A stretch of DNA of 6,918 nucleotides from Planctomycetota bacterium (GTDB lineage: Bacteria; Planctomycetota; Phycisphaerae; Tepidisphaerales; Tepidisphaeraceae), in NCBI GenBank assembly GCA_029777755.1, contig JAKORQ010000278.1, positions 1-6,918 on the forward strand. Reading direction: 5' to 3'. The stretch's first letter is position 1; each line of letters opens with the position of its first letter. A model generated the notes under the pieces. That model worked only from the letters and a program-made list of their open reading frames with translations. It did no database searches and was not told where the DNA came from. Position numbers and translations under genes: made by a program. Below are positions 1 through 6,743 of the stretch, piece by piece.

Positions 1-303
1 GACCCCCGACCAACCGGCCTGTTCATCCCCGCCGATGAATACACGCTCACCGTCTACGGGCTGCTGTTTTCCATGGGGATCCGCCCGGGCGTGGACCTGG
101 ACATCATCTCATGCAACAACGACATGGCAATCGTGCGCGGCCTGCATCCCCGACCGGCCAATATCGACATCCATACCCGCTGGATCGGCACGGCCGGGGT
201 GACGCAACTGCTGGAGAGGCTCCAATCGCCTGACATGCCCCGCAACGTTCGCCGCTTCGAGCCGACCCTGATCCCGGCAGAATACCCTTGGCCGCATCCC
301 TGA
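1..303 (+). CDS. LacI-family transcriptional regulator, C-terminal part (5' end outside window)
   Basis: The reading frame is open from base 1, giving 100 visible residues and a TGA stop at 301-303. The residues match the last third of the periplasmic-binding-protein-like sensor domain of LacI/GalR regulators. 'GLFIPADEYTLTVYGLLFSMGI' is the segment in which these proteins place the helix after 'PTGLF..'. 'GVDLDIISCNND' is the usual 'P.D..V...ND' strand, and 'IDIHTRWIGTAGVTQLLERL' followed by 'LIPAE' is the typical '..G..A...LL.R' helix and final strand. In the family this domain binds a sugar or other small effector and controls DNA binding by an N-terminal helix-turn-helix, which would lie upstream of the window. 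It sits 145 bp upstream of a block of secreted proteins in the same direction, so it is a plausible local regulator (inference). The effector cannot be read from this fragment. Confidence 0.77.
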   Translation, partial: DPRPTGLFIPADEYTLTVYGLLFSMGIRPGVDLDIISCNNDMAIVRGLHPRPANIDIHTRWIGTAGVTQLLERLQSPDMPRNVRRFEPTLIPAEYPWPHP

Positions 304-308
304 TGCCT

Positions 309-351
309 AAAAGTTATAAAAACTTTTTCTTTAAGATTGAAAATACTTTTC
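309..351. promoter_or_regulatory. AT-rich tract with two short dyads, candidate operator region
   Basis: Immediately after the regulator stop, base composition drops abruptly from GC-rich to strongly AT-rich. Two inverted repeats lie here: AAAAGTT (309-315) with AACTTTT (321-327) around a 5-base loop, and GAAAA (339-343) with TTTTC (347-351) around TAC. Read as direct copies, 318-329 and 340-351 agree at 9 of 12 positions and start 22 bp apart, about two helical turns. That spacing is suggestive of a regulator site overlapping the promoter. A weak factor-independent terminator for the regulator gene is the main alternative, because T-rich sequence follows the first stem. The stems are pure A/T except one G-C pair each, so terminator strength would be poor. 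Confidence 0.35.
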
Positions 352-365
352 GACAAGGATATGAA
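337..365 (+). promoter_or_regulatory. Candidate sigma-70-type promoter for the rightward block
   Basis: TTGAAA (337-342, five of six to the -35 consensus) is followed after exactly 17 bp by TATGAA (360-365, four of six to the -10 consensus). A start near 372 would give a leader of about 77 nt before the ATG at 449. The second dyad (339-351) overlaps the -35 element and spacer, where a bound repressor would block polymerase. It is the best match in the gap, but the -10 is imperfect and the consensus for this organism's sigma factor is unknown. Confidence 0.3.
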
Positions 366-376
366 CAGACAATGTA

Positions 377-399
377 GGCACGCGCTACTCTGTCGTGCC
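377..399 (+). other. Leader hairpin in the 5' untranslated region
   Basis: GGCACG (377-382) pairs perfectly with CGTGCC (394-399) around an 11-base loop, between the candidate promoter and the ribosome-binding site. An overlapping alternative pairs GTAG (374-377) with CTAC (385-388). It could stabilise the mRNA or be part of a small regulatory leader. It matches no riboswitch class that I recognise, and six base pairs can arise by chance in GC-rich DNA. Confidence 0.25.
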
Positions 400-448
400 G
401 CACATCCGGCGCCCGGCAAGAGGGCTTGTGACAAACAGGAGAGGCGCC

Positions 449-1234
449 ATGTTAAGGCACATCGGGTTGATCGCATTGGCCGCGTCAGTTGTCGCTGGCG
501 TGTCGGCCGCGCAGGCCGCGGTGATCGCACCATACAGCAATGATTTCTCCGCTTCCGTCGATGACTTCGTCGCCAGCACCGCCGGGGGCGGCTGGATCCT
601 GGACACCGACGCCAGCACATACTCACACACCACCACCACCGGCGCACGCTACACCGCAGCGCTGGAGGTAAGCAACCTTGGCGGCGCCGATACCATCGAT
701 TTCGCCATCACCGGGAAACTCGTGCAGTCCTCGGCCACCGGAACCGGGACATACGTAAGCCTGGTGGCGCTGGCGCCAACCTCCAGCTTCGGCGGAGCGG
801 CGCTCGACGGTTACACGCTGCGCTGGCGGGCATCCTCCACCTTCAATACCGACTGCATCGAGCTGCTGTGAAATGGTGAAGTTCAGGCGAGCGGCGGCCT
901 GAACCATCGCATGAGCACCAACCTCGATGATGTTGCCGAGATGACCCTCGCCGGCAGCTATGTCGATACCGACGGCAACGGCAGCAAGGATGCCCTGGAT
1001 CTCTCGGTTACCTTCCGCAACATCACCGATGATGTGACTTACCAGTTCACCTGGCGCGATCAGGATCCGCTCACCGGCCGATATTTCGGCCTGCACGACT
1101 ACAACAACAACTCGGCCGCCTTCGAGACGCACTGGGATTCCATTTCGATCACAGTCGTGCCGGAGCCGACCGCGGTGATGTTCGCGCTGGGCCTGGGCGC
1201 CACGAGCCTGATGCTGCGCAAGCGCCGGGCCTGA
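449..1234 (+). pseudogene. PEP-CTERM sorting-domain protein, interrupted by one in-frame TGA
   Basis: One frame runs from ATG 449 to TGA 1232-1234 (261 codons), broken only by TGA at codon 141 (869-871). AGGAGAGG at 437-444 supports this start over the GTG at 395. Residues 1-23 are a signal peptide (MLRHIGLIALAASVVAGVSA, then AQA). The body is Thr/Ser/Gly/Asp-rich and beta-predicted, like the jelly-roll ectodomains common in this class. Residues 173-184 (DTDGNGSKDALD) resemble a calcium-binding Asp/Asn loop. The C-terminus is a complete PEP-CTERM signal: VPEP at 237-240, a hydrophobic helix at about 242-256, and RKRR at 257-260. In the family, an exosortase recognises this signal and processes the protein at the cell envelope. 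The second half has no good Shine-Dalgarno at its first ATG (911), so independent translation is unlikely. The simplest repair is CGA to TGA, giving '..IELLRNGEVQ..'. It may be a true pseudogene, a sequence error or a readthrough gene. Confidence 0.85.
869..908 (+). other. In-frame TGA followed by a strong stem-loop
   Basis: TGA at 869-871 is followed after 9 nt by GTTCAGGC (881-888), which pairs perfectly with GCCTGAAC (897-904) around the loop GAGCGGCG (889-896). Past a two-base AA bulge, GGTG (875-878) can also pair with CATC (905-908) using one G-U pair, giving about 12 pairs. A stem-loop placed like this after a stop codon is the general geometry of bacterial selenocysteine elements and of some readthrough stimulators. 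The loop begins 17 nt after the TGA and its first base is G. The residues around the stop (C-I-E-L-L, then N-G-E-V) do not form a CxxU redox motif, which argues against selenocysteine. The structure is certain as an inverted repeat; any function is inference. Confidence 0.45.
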
Positions 1235-1273
1235 ATCAACACAAAGACCGCCATCGGGGAATGGAGGTATGCC

Positions 1274-2002
1274 ATGGCCAGGAAACCAACCGGGGGCTTC
1301 ACACTGGTTGAGCTTCTTGTTGTGATCGGGATTATTGCGCTGCTGCTGGCGATCCTGCTGCCCTCGCTGGCGAAGGCAAGGGAATCGGCACTGGCGGTGC
1401 AATGCGCCAACAACCTGCGGCAACTGGGAATGGCCCAGCACCTGTACGCCGACTCCAACAGCGGATCCTTCGCCGCCTTCTGGAGCGCCACCGACGCATT
1501 CTGGTGGCATCGCCGCATCCAGCCGTACCTCTCCACCACCTACCTGCAGAACGGGCTGGAACTGGGCGTCCTCATCGATCGCGATGAGAATGGCCAGTTG
1601 CGCAGAAACACCTCCACGCTGGGCAACTGTCCGTCGGCCAGCCGCGATGAGCTTCAGAATCCCGCGGCCGTTCATCCCTATCAGCTCGCCAGTTACGGCT
1701 GCAACAACGCGATGATGAATGCGCGCTGGAACTACAAACGCGCCAGGGTGCGCAACTCTTCGCAGATCGTGCTTATCGGCGACATGAATGTCTGCGAGAT
1801 GGACTACATGCTCACCAGCGACTACTACCGCATTCCCACCGGATGGAGTTCCCCAATCGCCAACCCTGACTGGCTGAAGGTGGTTCCCGGGTTCAGGCAC
1901 AATGGACAGGCCAACTTCGTGTTTGTCGATGGCCACGTCGACCGGCTGACGCCGGCGGAGACCACCCACCTTGCCGTGCCAAATGCCTGGATCTGGTGGT
2001 GA
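1274..2002 (+). CDS. Pseudopilin with prepilin N-terminal motif and H-X9-DG C-terminal domain
   Basis: A 242-residue protein. GGAGG at 1263-1267 lies 6 nt before the ATG. The N-terminus is a textbook type IV prepilin signal: a short basic leader (MARKPTGG), cleavage predicted between G8 and F9, N-methylated F9, E13 at the +5 position, then a hydrophobic helix (FTLVELLVVIGIIALLLAIL) through about residue 32. The rest is a globular domain. H209 and D219-G220 are separated by exactly nine residues, which is the 'prepilin-type processing-associated H-X9-DG' motif found in large paralogue sets of PVC bacteria. Prepilin peptidase would process it, and it would act at the envelope in a type II secretion or pilus-like assembly. 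It lies 39 bp after the PEP-CTERM gene and 56 bp before the deacetylase gene, so it is probably cotranscribed. The specific role of this subfamily is not established. The protein ends in Trp-Trp. Confidence 0.95.
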   Translation: MARKPTGGFTLVELLVVIGIIALLLAILLPSLAKARESALAVQCANNLRQLGMAQHLYADSNSGSFAAFWSATDAFWWHRRIQPYLSTTYLQNGLELGVLIDRDENGQLRRNTSTLGNCPSASRDELQNPAAVHPYQLASYGCNNAMMNARWNYKRARVRNSSQIVLIGDMNVCEMDYMLTSDYYRIPTGWSSPIANPDWLKVVPGFRHNGQANFVFVDGHVDRLTPAETTHLAVPNAWIWW

Positions 2003-2058
2003 ATGACGAGGCGGTTTTCGCCGGCAGGAGAATTTGTTCCCGTATCGAGGTGCTTGGA

Positions 2059-3411
2059 ATGCGAAGTATGTTCAGCTGGGCGGCCCTGGTGATGCTGGGG
2101 TCGGCGGTTCAGGCGGCGGAAGGCGACATCGTGCCGCGCAATGCGGGTTTTGAGTCAGGCGAGCAGTTCTGGGTTATCGACGATAGTACTTCGCAGATCT
2201 CTGCCGACGCGGCCCGCTCAGGATCGCTGGGCCTGCGCGTCGGCACCGAGAAATACAACCCCACCGGCTCATCGGTCACCAGCGAGTTCTTCCCGCTGCA
2301 GCCGGGACAGGAGATTGAGCTTGGTTTCTGGGCGAGAACCAGCGTTAATGCCTGCGGCGTCTACCTGGTTTTCAATCGCGCAGATGGCAGGCGAACCGGC
2401 GGCCAGTCCATCTGCGCCATCAACAAGAGCGACAACCAGTGGCACCAGTACAGCCTCAAGGTCCGTGCGCCCGAGGACGCCGCATCGGTAGCCATCTGGG
2501 TGCATTCCTTCGCCGGCGCCAGGGGCGTTATCGACATAGATGACATATCGCTTCTGGGCATTGCCCCCGACGTCACGCCCATCCCCGCGCCGCCGCCGCG
2601 CAAGCGTCCGGCTGAGACGAACTACGCCGTCGCCGACATTCCCAGGCGCGCCACGCCGCCGATCATCGTCATCAAGCTCGATGACCTGAAGCCCGTGCGC
2701 GGCGTGGTACATCCCCAATGGCAGCGCGTGGCTGACTTTCTCGCTTCGCGCAAGATCAAATCGAGCATGGGGATCATCGCAAACACCCTGGTCGATGCGA
2801 AGCCCGAGTTTGTCGAGTGGGTGAAGCAGCGCCATGAGAGCGGCGAAGTGGAGTTCTGGTTCCACGGTTGGGACCACGCGCTGCACACCGAGAACGGCAT
2901 CCAGTACAACGAGTTCAACAAGCGCTCCTACGAGCAGCAGAAGAAACATTTCGCGGACTCGCAGAAACTGGTGCAGGAGACGCTCGGCTTCACCTTCCGC
3001 ACCTTCGGCCCGCCCGGCGGCGTGTACAGTCCCAGCTATGACGCCACCACCGCGCGTGTCATGCAGGAAGAGCCTGACATGGCCGTGTGGCTCTACCCTG
3101 TGCCATTCGACGATGTCGGCCGGGAGCTTCACGCGGCCGGCAAGGTGACGGTGCTGGATCGCGTCTTTGAGGTGAACATAGAGCGCGCGGTTGGCGTTCC
3201 CGACTCACAACTGCTGATCAATGGTCTGGTGAAATACCCGGATCGCCAGTACTACGTCCTTCAGGGGCATCCCATCTCCTGGGGCGGTGATCGGTTCGAT
3301 GAGTTTGTTAAGATCATCGATATCCTCACCGACCAGCAGGCGGTGTTCATGACACCCTCGGAATGTGCGGCGGCCGTCCGCAAGGCTGAAACAGAAGAGG
3401 GTCAGGAATGA
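2059..3411 (+). CDS. Secreted polysaccharide deacetylase-like (NodB-type) enzyme with N-terminal carbohydrate-binding-like module
   Basis: A 450-residue protein counted from ATG 2059. This start is chosen because GAGG (2047-2050) lies 8 nt upstream and it opens directly on a signal peptide (MRSMFSWAALVMLGSAVQA, cleavage after about A19). An in-frame GTG at 1996 would overlap the previous gene and bury the signal. Residues about 28-167 form a beta-sandwich-like module (from 'NAGFES' to 'DIDDISLLG') resembling CBM4/9-type binding domains. A Pro-rich linker spans about 174-182. The catalytic domain follows: KLDD (206-209) in place of the classical TFDD, HGWDH (269-273) giving the H-x3-H metal ligands, a 'GPPGG' loop (about 317-321) corresponding to RxPxG, and QGHP with H404 near the end. 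In the family, a metal-bound Asp and two His residues remove acetyl groups from sugar polymers. The substrate is not determinable. The stop overlaps the next start (ATGA), indicating translational coupling. Confidence 0.85.
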   Translation: MRSMFSWAALVMLGSAVQAAEGDIVPRNAGFESGEQFWVIDDSTSQISADAARSGSLGLRVGTEKYNPTGSSVTSEFFPLQPGQEIELGFWARTSVNACGVYLVFNRADGRRTGGQSICAINKSDNQWHQYSLKVRAPEDAASVAIWVHSFAGARGVIDIDDISLLGIAPDVTPIPAPPPRKRPAETNYAVADIPRRATPPIIVIKLDDLKPVRGVVHPQWQRVADFLASRKIKSSMGIIANTLVDAKPEFVEWVKQRHESGEVEFWFHGWDHALHTENGIQYNEFNKRSYEQQKKHFADSQKLVQETLGFTFRTFGPPGGVYSPSYDATTARVMQEEPDMAVWLYPVPFDDVGRELHAAGKVTVLDRVFEVNIERAVGVPDSQLLINGLVKYPDRQYYVLQGHPISWGGDRFDEFVKIIDILTDQQAVFMTPSECAAAVRKAETEEGQE

Positions 3412-4676
3412 TTAAACGTATGGCCCTGTCGCTGATCGTGGGAGCGTGCACAATGACGTTTGCTGATGATCCTTCACCTGTGCCCACGCCGGCCAGGCCG
3501 GCCGAACGATCCGTTCAACCTGCGCTACCGCAGTCGGTGATTGACCAGGCCATCGCAGCACCTCTTTTCCGCTGCTATCGCAACGTCCGGGGATTCTCCG
3601 GCATCGCCGGCAATGGCGGGGCGAACATCCTGCTGGCGACGGCCGCATGGCTGGGCAACCACTCGGCCGATGATGCATTGCTCAAGCGCATCCGCTACAG
3701 CATCGAGGGTAACAACGCCATCCTCTGCGGCGGCGGATACTGGTCGCAACATGAGCGCCATGTGACCGGCATGTTCGCCCTCGCTCGCCTGACGCCGCGC
3801 ATTTGGGATCAGCTCACCCATGAAGAGAAACAGAAGATCGACCTGCTGATGACGGCCGCCCTGGTCGCCTCCGCTTATACCACCTCCGACCATACCTACA
3901 GCAACAGGCAAACACCCGTGACGCTGGAAGGTGATGGCAACCTGCATCGCGATTGGAACCCCAACTATCGCGAAGGCATGATTGGGATGATGATCGTGGG
4001 CGCCGTCTACTTCGGTGGACCTGCCCAGGCCCATGCGGTACTGGAAAACTATGACCATGATGCCTTCGTCGCCCAGATAAAGGAGGCAGGCCTCAGCAAC
4101 ACGCTCGACACCTTTACCTGGGGAAGCTCACACCCTGACGCGGGCGCTCCTGATGCAAAGGAGATCGCCGAGTCGATCCGCAACTATCGATACAAGGGGA
4201 TGACTCTCGATGATCCCATGGAGATTCTGTACGGCCTGACCGCCAAGACATATGGTGCTAACGTGCACGCTGGTCTCAACGGCGGCAAGGGGATCAATGG
4301 AGCAGGTTGCCTGGTCTCCGGGACGGAGAATCTTCCCAATATCGGCAAGCCCGGGATGCTGTTTGAGTTTGACTCGGGGGATGCGGGCGGCCCGCGCAGT
4401 TCGGCCGGCTATGCATATGGCGGCTTCCGCACCAACCTGACCAATCACATCGTGCTTCTCGCCGGCGGATACTGGAAGGATGACGCCCGCGGCCACGAAT
4501 GCCTTGACCGTATGAGCGTCGGCATACCCGACTTGTACTACAAGCTGGAGCACGGCTATCGCGACTACTCCAAAGGCAAGCCCGATCCCGACGTCTTCAA
4601 ACCCTTAAAGGACTGGGACTGCGAAATGGCCCTGGCGCTGTGGGAAAAAGTCCTGCGTCCCCTGCACGGAAGATGA
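3408..4676 (+). CDS. Secreted protein of unrecognised family, possibly a helical-toroid polysaccharide lyase-like enzyme
   Basis: A 422-residue protein whose ATG overlaps the preceding TGA; GAGGG at 3397-3401 is 6 nt upstream. Residues 1-19 are a signal peptide (MIKRMALSLIVGACTMTFA), followed by a Pro-rich stretch to about 42. The N-terminal two thirds look alpha-helical with repeated aromatic and small-residue patches: 'RGFSGIAGNGGANILLATAAWLG', 'GGYWSQHERH' (110-118) and 'DWNPNYREGMIGM' (182-194). The C-terminal part is Gly-rich and beta-like ('GGPRSSAGYAYGGFRTNLTNH', then 'GGYW'). Conserved-looking Asn, His, Tyr and Arg residues (H115, H118, N184, Y187, R188) are the kinds of residue used by alpha/alpha-toroid lyases acting on uronic-acid polymers, and the overall pattern reminds me of those families. 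I cannot assign a specific family. Coupling to a deacetylase supports a polysaccharide substrate. No catalytic claim is secure. Confidence 0.85.
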   Translation: MIKRMALSLIVGACTMTFADDPSPVPTPARPAERSVQPALPQSVIDQAIAAPLFRCYRNVRGFSGIAGNGGANILLATAAWLGNHSADDALLKRIRYSIEGNNAILCGGGYWSQHERHVTGMFALARLTPRIWDQLTHEEKQKIDLLMTAALVASAYTTSDHTYSNRQTPVTLEGDGNLHRDWNPNYREGMIGMMIVGAVYFGGPAQAHAVLENYDHDAFVAQIKEAGLSNTLDTFTWGSSHPDAGAPDAKEIAESIRNYRYKGMTLDDPMEILYGLTAKTYGANVHAGLNGGKGINGAGCLVSGTENLPNIGKPGMLFEFDSGDAGGPRSSAGYAYGGFRTNLTNHIVLLAGGYWKDDARGHECLDRMSVGIPDLYYKLEHGYRDYSKGKPDPDVFKPLKDWDCEMALALWEKVLRPLHGR

Positions 4677-4789
4677 CGACGTTCCCTTCGTGCTAAATCG
4701 CTTCGTCGCTCCCAAAGTGAACCTATAGGACAAGCCGCTCCATCTGAGGTTGAGCAGCTCTAGTGCCTTCGTTCCTCAGTAGAACCGCC

Positions 4790-6730
4790 CTAGCATCCCT
4801 GCTTGCGGTGCCACAACTCCAGCACCAGAAGGGCATACAGCCGCTGCGAGTGATCGCGCCTTCCCGATTCGTGTTCGCTGATCATTCTGTTGATGAACGT
4901 GCGGTCGAAATACTGCCCGGAGAAGGCGTCCTGGGCGTTTACGTGGTCATACAGCATCTCGCGCAGGTCCGTACGCAGCCATTCCCCGATCGGCACAGCG
5001 AAACCCATCTTCGGCCGATCGAAGTGTCCTTCCGGCAGGTCCTGGGCGAACGCCAGCCGCAGCAGGCTCTTCCCACCGCGCCCCAATAGCTGCTGCGCAT
5101 CCAGACCGGCCGCAAACTGTACCAGCTCGGTGTCCATGAACGGGCTGCGCACCTCCAGGGCATGCTGCATCGAGCTGCGATCCAGCTTCACCAGCAGATC
5201 CTCCGGCAGATAGGTGATGCGGTCGGTCGCCAGCGCCGCCTGCACCTCATCGCGCCCTTCCATGAGCTGCTCATATGTCGCCGCCAGGTACGCCTCATCG
5301 GAATCGGTCATCTCCGGCCGATACATCTGCCGCAGGTCATCCGGCGAAAACAGCTCCATGTATCGCGCATATCTCCTGCCGACCGGCAGTCGCAGCGGGG
5401 CGGCGAAGCGCTTGAAGCGCGCCAGGCGCGACTTCGGATGCCTTCCCGGCAGCTTCTGCACCAGCGACATTGCGAGCATGTAGCGAACCGCCGGGTGAAA
5501 CCGCGCTCCCAGCCGCATGGCGCGGTACCGGTCATAGCCGCCAAACAGCTCATCCCCTCCATCTCCCGATAGCACCACCTTCACTTCCTGTCGCGTGATC
5601 TTGGAAAGGTGATATGTCGGTATCGCGGAAGAATCAGCGAACGGCTGGCCAAACGAATCGACGATGCGGTTCAGGTTCTCCACCGCATCCAGCGTCACGT
5701 GGTATGAGCGGTGACGAGTCTTCAGGTGCCGCGCCACCGCCTGGGCATATTCCGTTTCATCAAAGCGTGGATCGTCAAACCCTACAGAGAAGGTAAGGAT
5801 CTCCTGATTTGCGCCACAAACCTGCCGCATGGCGGCGGCGATGATCGAGGAATCCATCCCGCCGGAGAGGAAACAACCCACCGGGACATCTGCCACCAGT
5901 TGCCGCTTCACGGCCGAGATAACCAGCCCGCGCGTCGCCTGTACATCTGTCTCGCCGGGGATGAAGCGCTGTTGCTGCTGGTTGGGGTCAAAGTAGCGCC
6001 AGACCCGCGCCTGCTGAAGGGCGATAGTCATGGCATGGCCGGCCGGCAACGAATACACCCCTTCATAGAATGTATAAGGCGACGGCACATACCCCCACAG
6101 CAGATAGGGAGTCAGGCTGGCCTCCCGCAGCTTCCTTTCCACCCAGGGGATCGCCAGCAAAGGGCTGATTTCACTGGCAAAGGCGGCCGCGGCGATCGGC
6201 CGATGGGCGGTCGGCTCGAAAATGTCCAGAGGCTCCTTGTCCGCGCTCACCGTCGCCAGGTAGAGCGGCTTCTGCCCCATGCGATCGCGGGCGGCGAACA
6301 CCGTTCGCGTCGCCTGGTCGACGATAACGAACGCAAACATCCCCTCCAGGCGCTCCACGCAACGCTCCCCCCAGGCCTGGAAGGCGGCAATGATCACTTC
6401 CGTGTCGCTGGTGGTGCGGAATTCAAACTCCGGCAGCTCCTTCTCGAGTAGGGCGCGGAGTTCGCGGAAGTTGTAGATCTCCCCGTTAAATACAATGGTG
6501 AACCGGCCGCTGGAGTCGGTCATCGGCTGGTTGGCCCGTGCATCCAGGTCGAGGATGGAAAGCCGGCAATGCACCAGCCCCGCGGCGAAGCTGGGCGACA
6601 CCAGCTCCACCTCCCAGCTCCCGGAGGCATCCGGCCCGCGATGCTCAATCCGCTGGGACATTTTGCCCAGCGTCTTGGCCTCTATCGGCTGCCGGCTGTC
6701 GAAAGAGATAATTCCCGCCAGTCCACACAT
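4790..6730 (-). CDS. asnB: Asparagine synthase (glutamine-hydrolysing), class II
   Basis: A 646-residue protein. The start is placed at the ATG at 6730 because the next codon encodes Cys2, which must become the N-terminal nucleophile. An upstream in-frame ATG at 6796 would add 22 residues and block catalysis. The glutaminase domain (1 to about 210) shows MCGLAGI, HRGPD (30-34), FNGEIYN (81-87), SDTE (108-111) and ARDRMGQKPLY (147-157). The synthetase domain shows the PP-loop SGGMDSS (289-295), SVGFDD (315-320), SGDGGDELFGGY (388-399), YLPEDLLVKLDR (507-518), EVRSPFMD (526-533) and PKMGFAVP (573-580). It uses ATP, aspartate and glutamine to make asparagine in the cytoplasm. Related amidotransferases also work in exopolysaccharide or exosortase-linked loci, and the sequence alone does not exclude that. 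Between KPLY and FASE (about residues 158-184) the linker is longer than usual. It converges on the lyase-like gene with a 113-bp gap. Confidence 0.95.
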   Translation of the reverse strand: MCGLAGIISFDSRQPIEAKTLGKMSQRIEHRGPDASGSWEVELVSPSFAAGLVHCRLSILDLDARANQPMTDSSGRFTIVFNGEIYNFRELRALLEKELPEFEFRTTSDTEVIIAAFQAWGERCVERLEGMFAFVIVDQATRTVFAARDRMGQKPLYLATVSADKEPLDIFEPTAHRPIAAAAFASEISPLLAIPWVERKLREASLTPYLLWGYVPSPYTFYEGVYSLPAGHAMTIALQQARVWRYFDPNQQQQRFIPGETDVQATRGLVISAVKRQLVADVPVGCFLSGGMDSSIIAAAMRQVCGANQEILTFSVGFDDPRFDETEYAQAVARHLKTRHRSYHVTLDAVENLNRIVDSFGQPFADSSAIPTYHLSKITRQEVKVVLSGDGGDELFGGYDRYRAMRLGARFHPAVRYMLAMSLVQKLPGRHPKSRLARFKRFAAPLRLPVGRRYARYMELFSPDDLRQMYRPEMTDSDEAYLAATYEQLMEGRDEVQAALATDRITYLPEDLLVKLDRSSMQHALEVRSPFMDTELVQFAAGLDAQQLLGRGGKSLLRLAFAQDLPEGHFDRPKMGFAVPIGEWLRTDLREMLYDHVNAQDAFSGQYFDRTFINRMISEHESGRRDHSQRLYALLVLELWHRKQGC

Positions 6731-6743
6731 GTGCTTGCCCGGG

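Noticed and set aside
309..330. Factor-independent terminator after the regulator gene
   Set aside because: The stem is almost all A/T and the T run is interrupted by C. It is better described as an AT-rich dyad, though weak termination cannot be excluded.
869..871. Alternative genetic code with TGA read as an amino acid
   Set aside because: TGA is the natural stop at the correct C-terminus of the regulator, PEP-CTERM, pseudopilin, deacetylase and lyase-like genes, so it cannot be a sense codon throughout this genome.
623..1969. 448-residue open frame on the minus strand opposite the PEP-CTERM and pseudopilin genes
   Set aside because: It is antisense to two genes with clear start sites, export signals and family motifs. 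Its translation has no recognisable domain and the His/Gln/Gly/Val-rich composition expected of a GC-rich shadow frame.
1996..2058. Upstream GTG start of the deacetylase gene
   Set aside because: It would overlap the pseudopilin stop, add 21 residues before the signal peptide and lacks the well-spaced GAGG that precedes ATG 2059.
2269..3132. 287-residue minus-strand open frame opposite the deacetylase gene
   Set aside because: It lies opposite a well-supported gene and shows no motif or ribosome-binding site.
4677..4789. Bidirectional terminator between the convergent genes
   Set aside because: The best pairings are a 5-bp stem near 4675-4707 and CTGAGG/CCTCAG (4744-4749 with 4774-4779) around a 24-base loop. 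Both are too weak and have no T tract.
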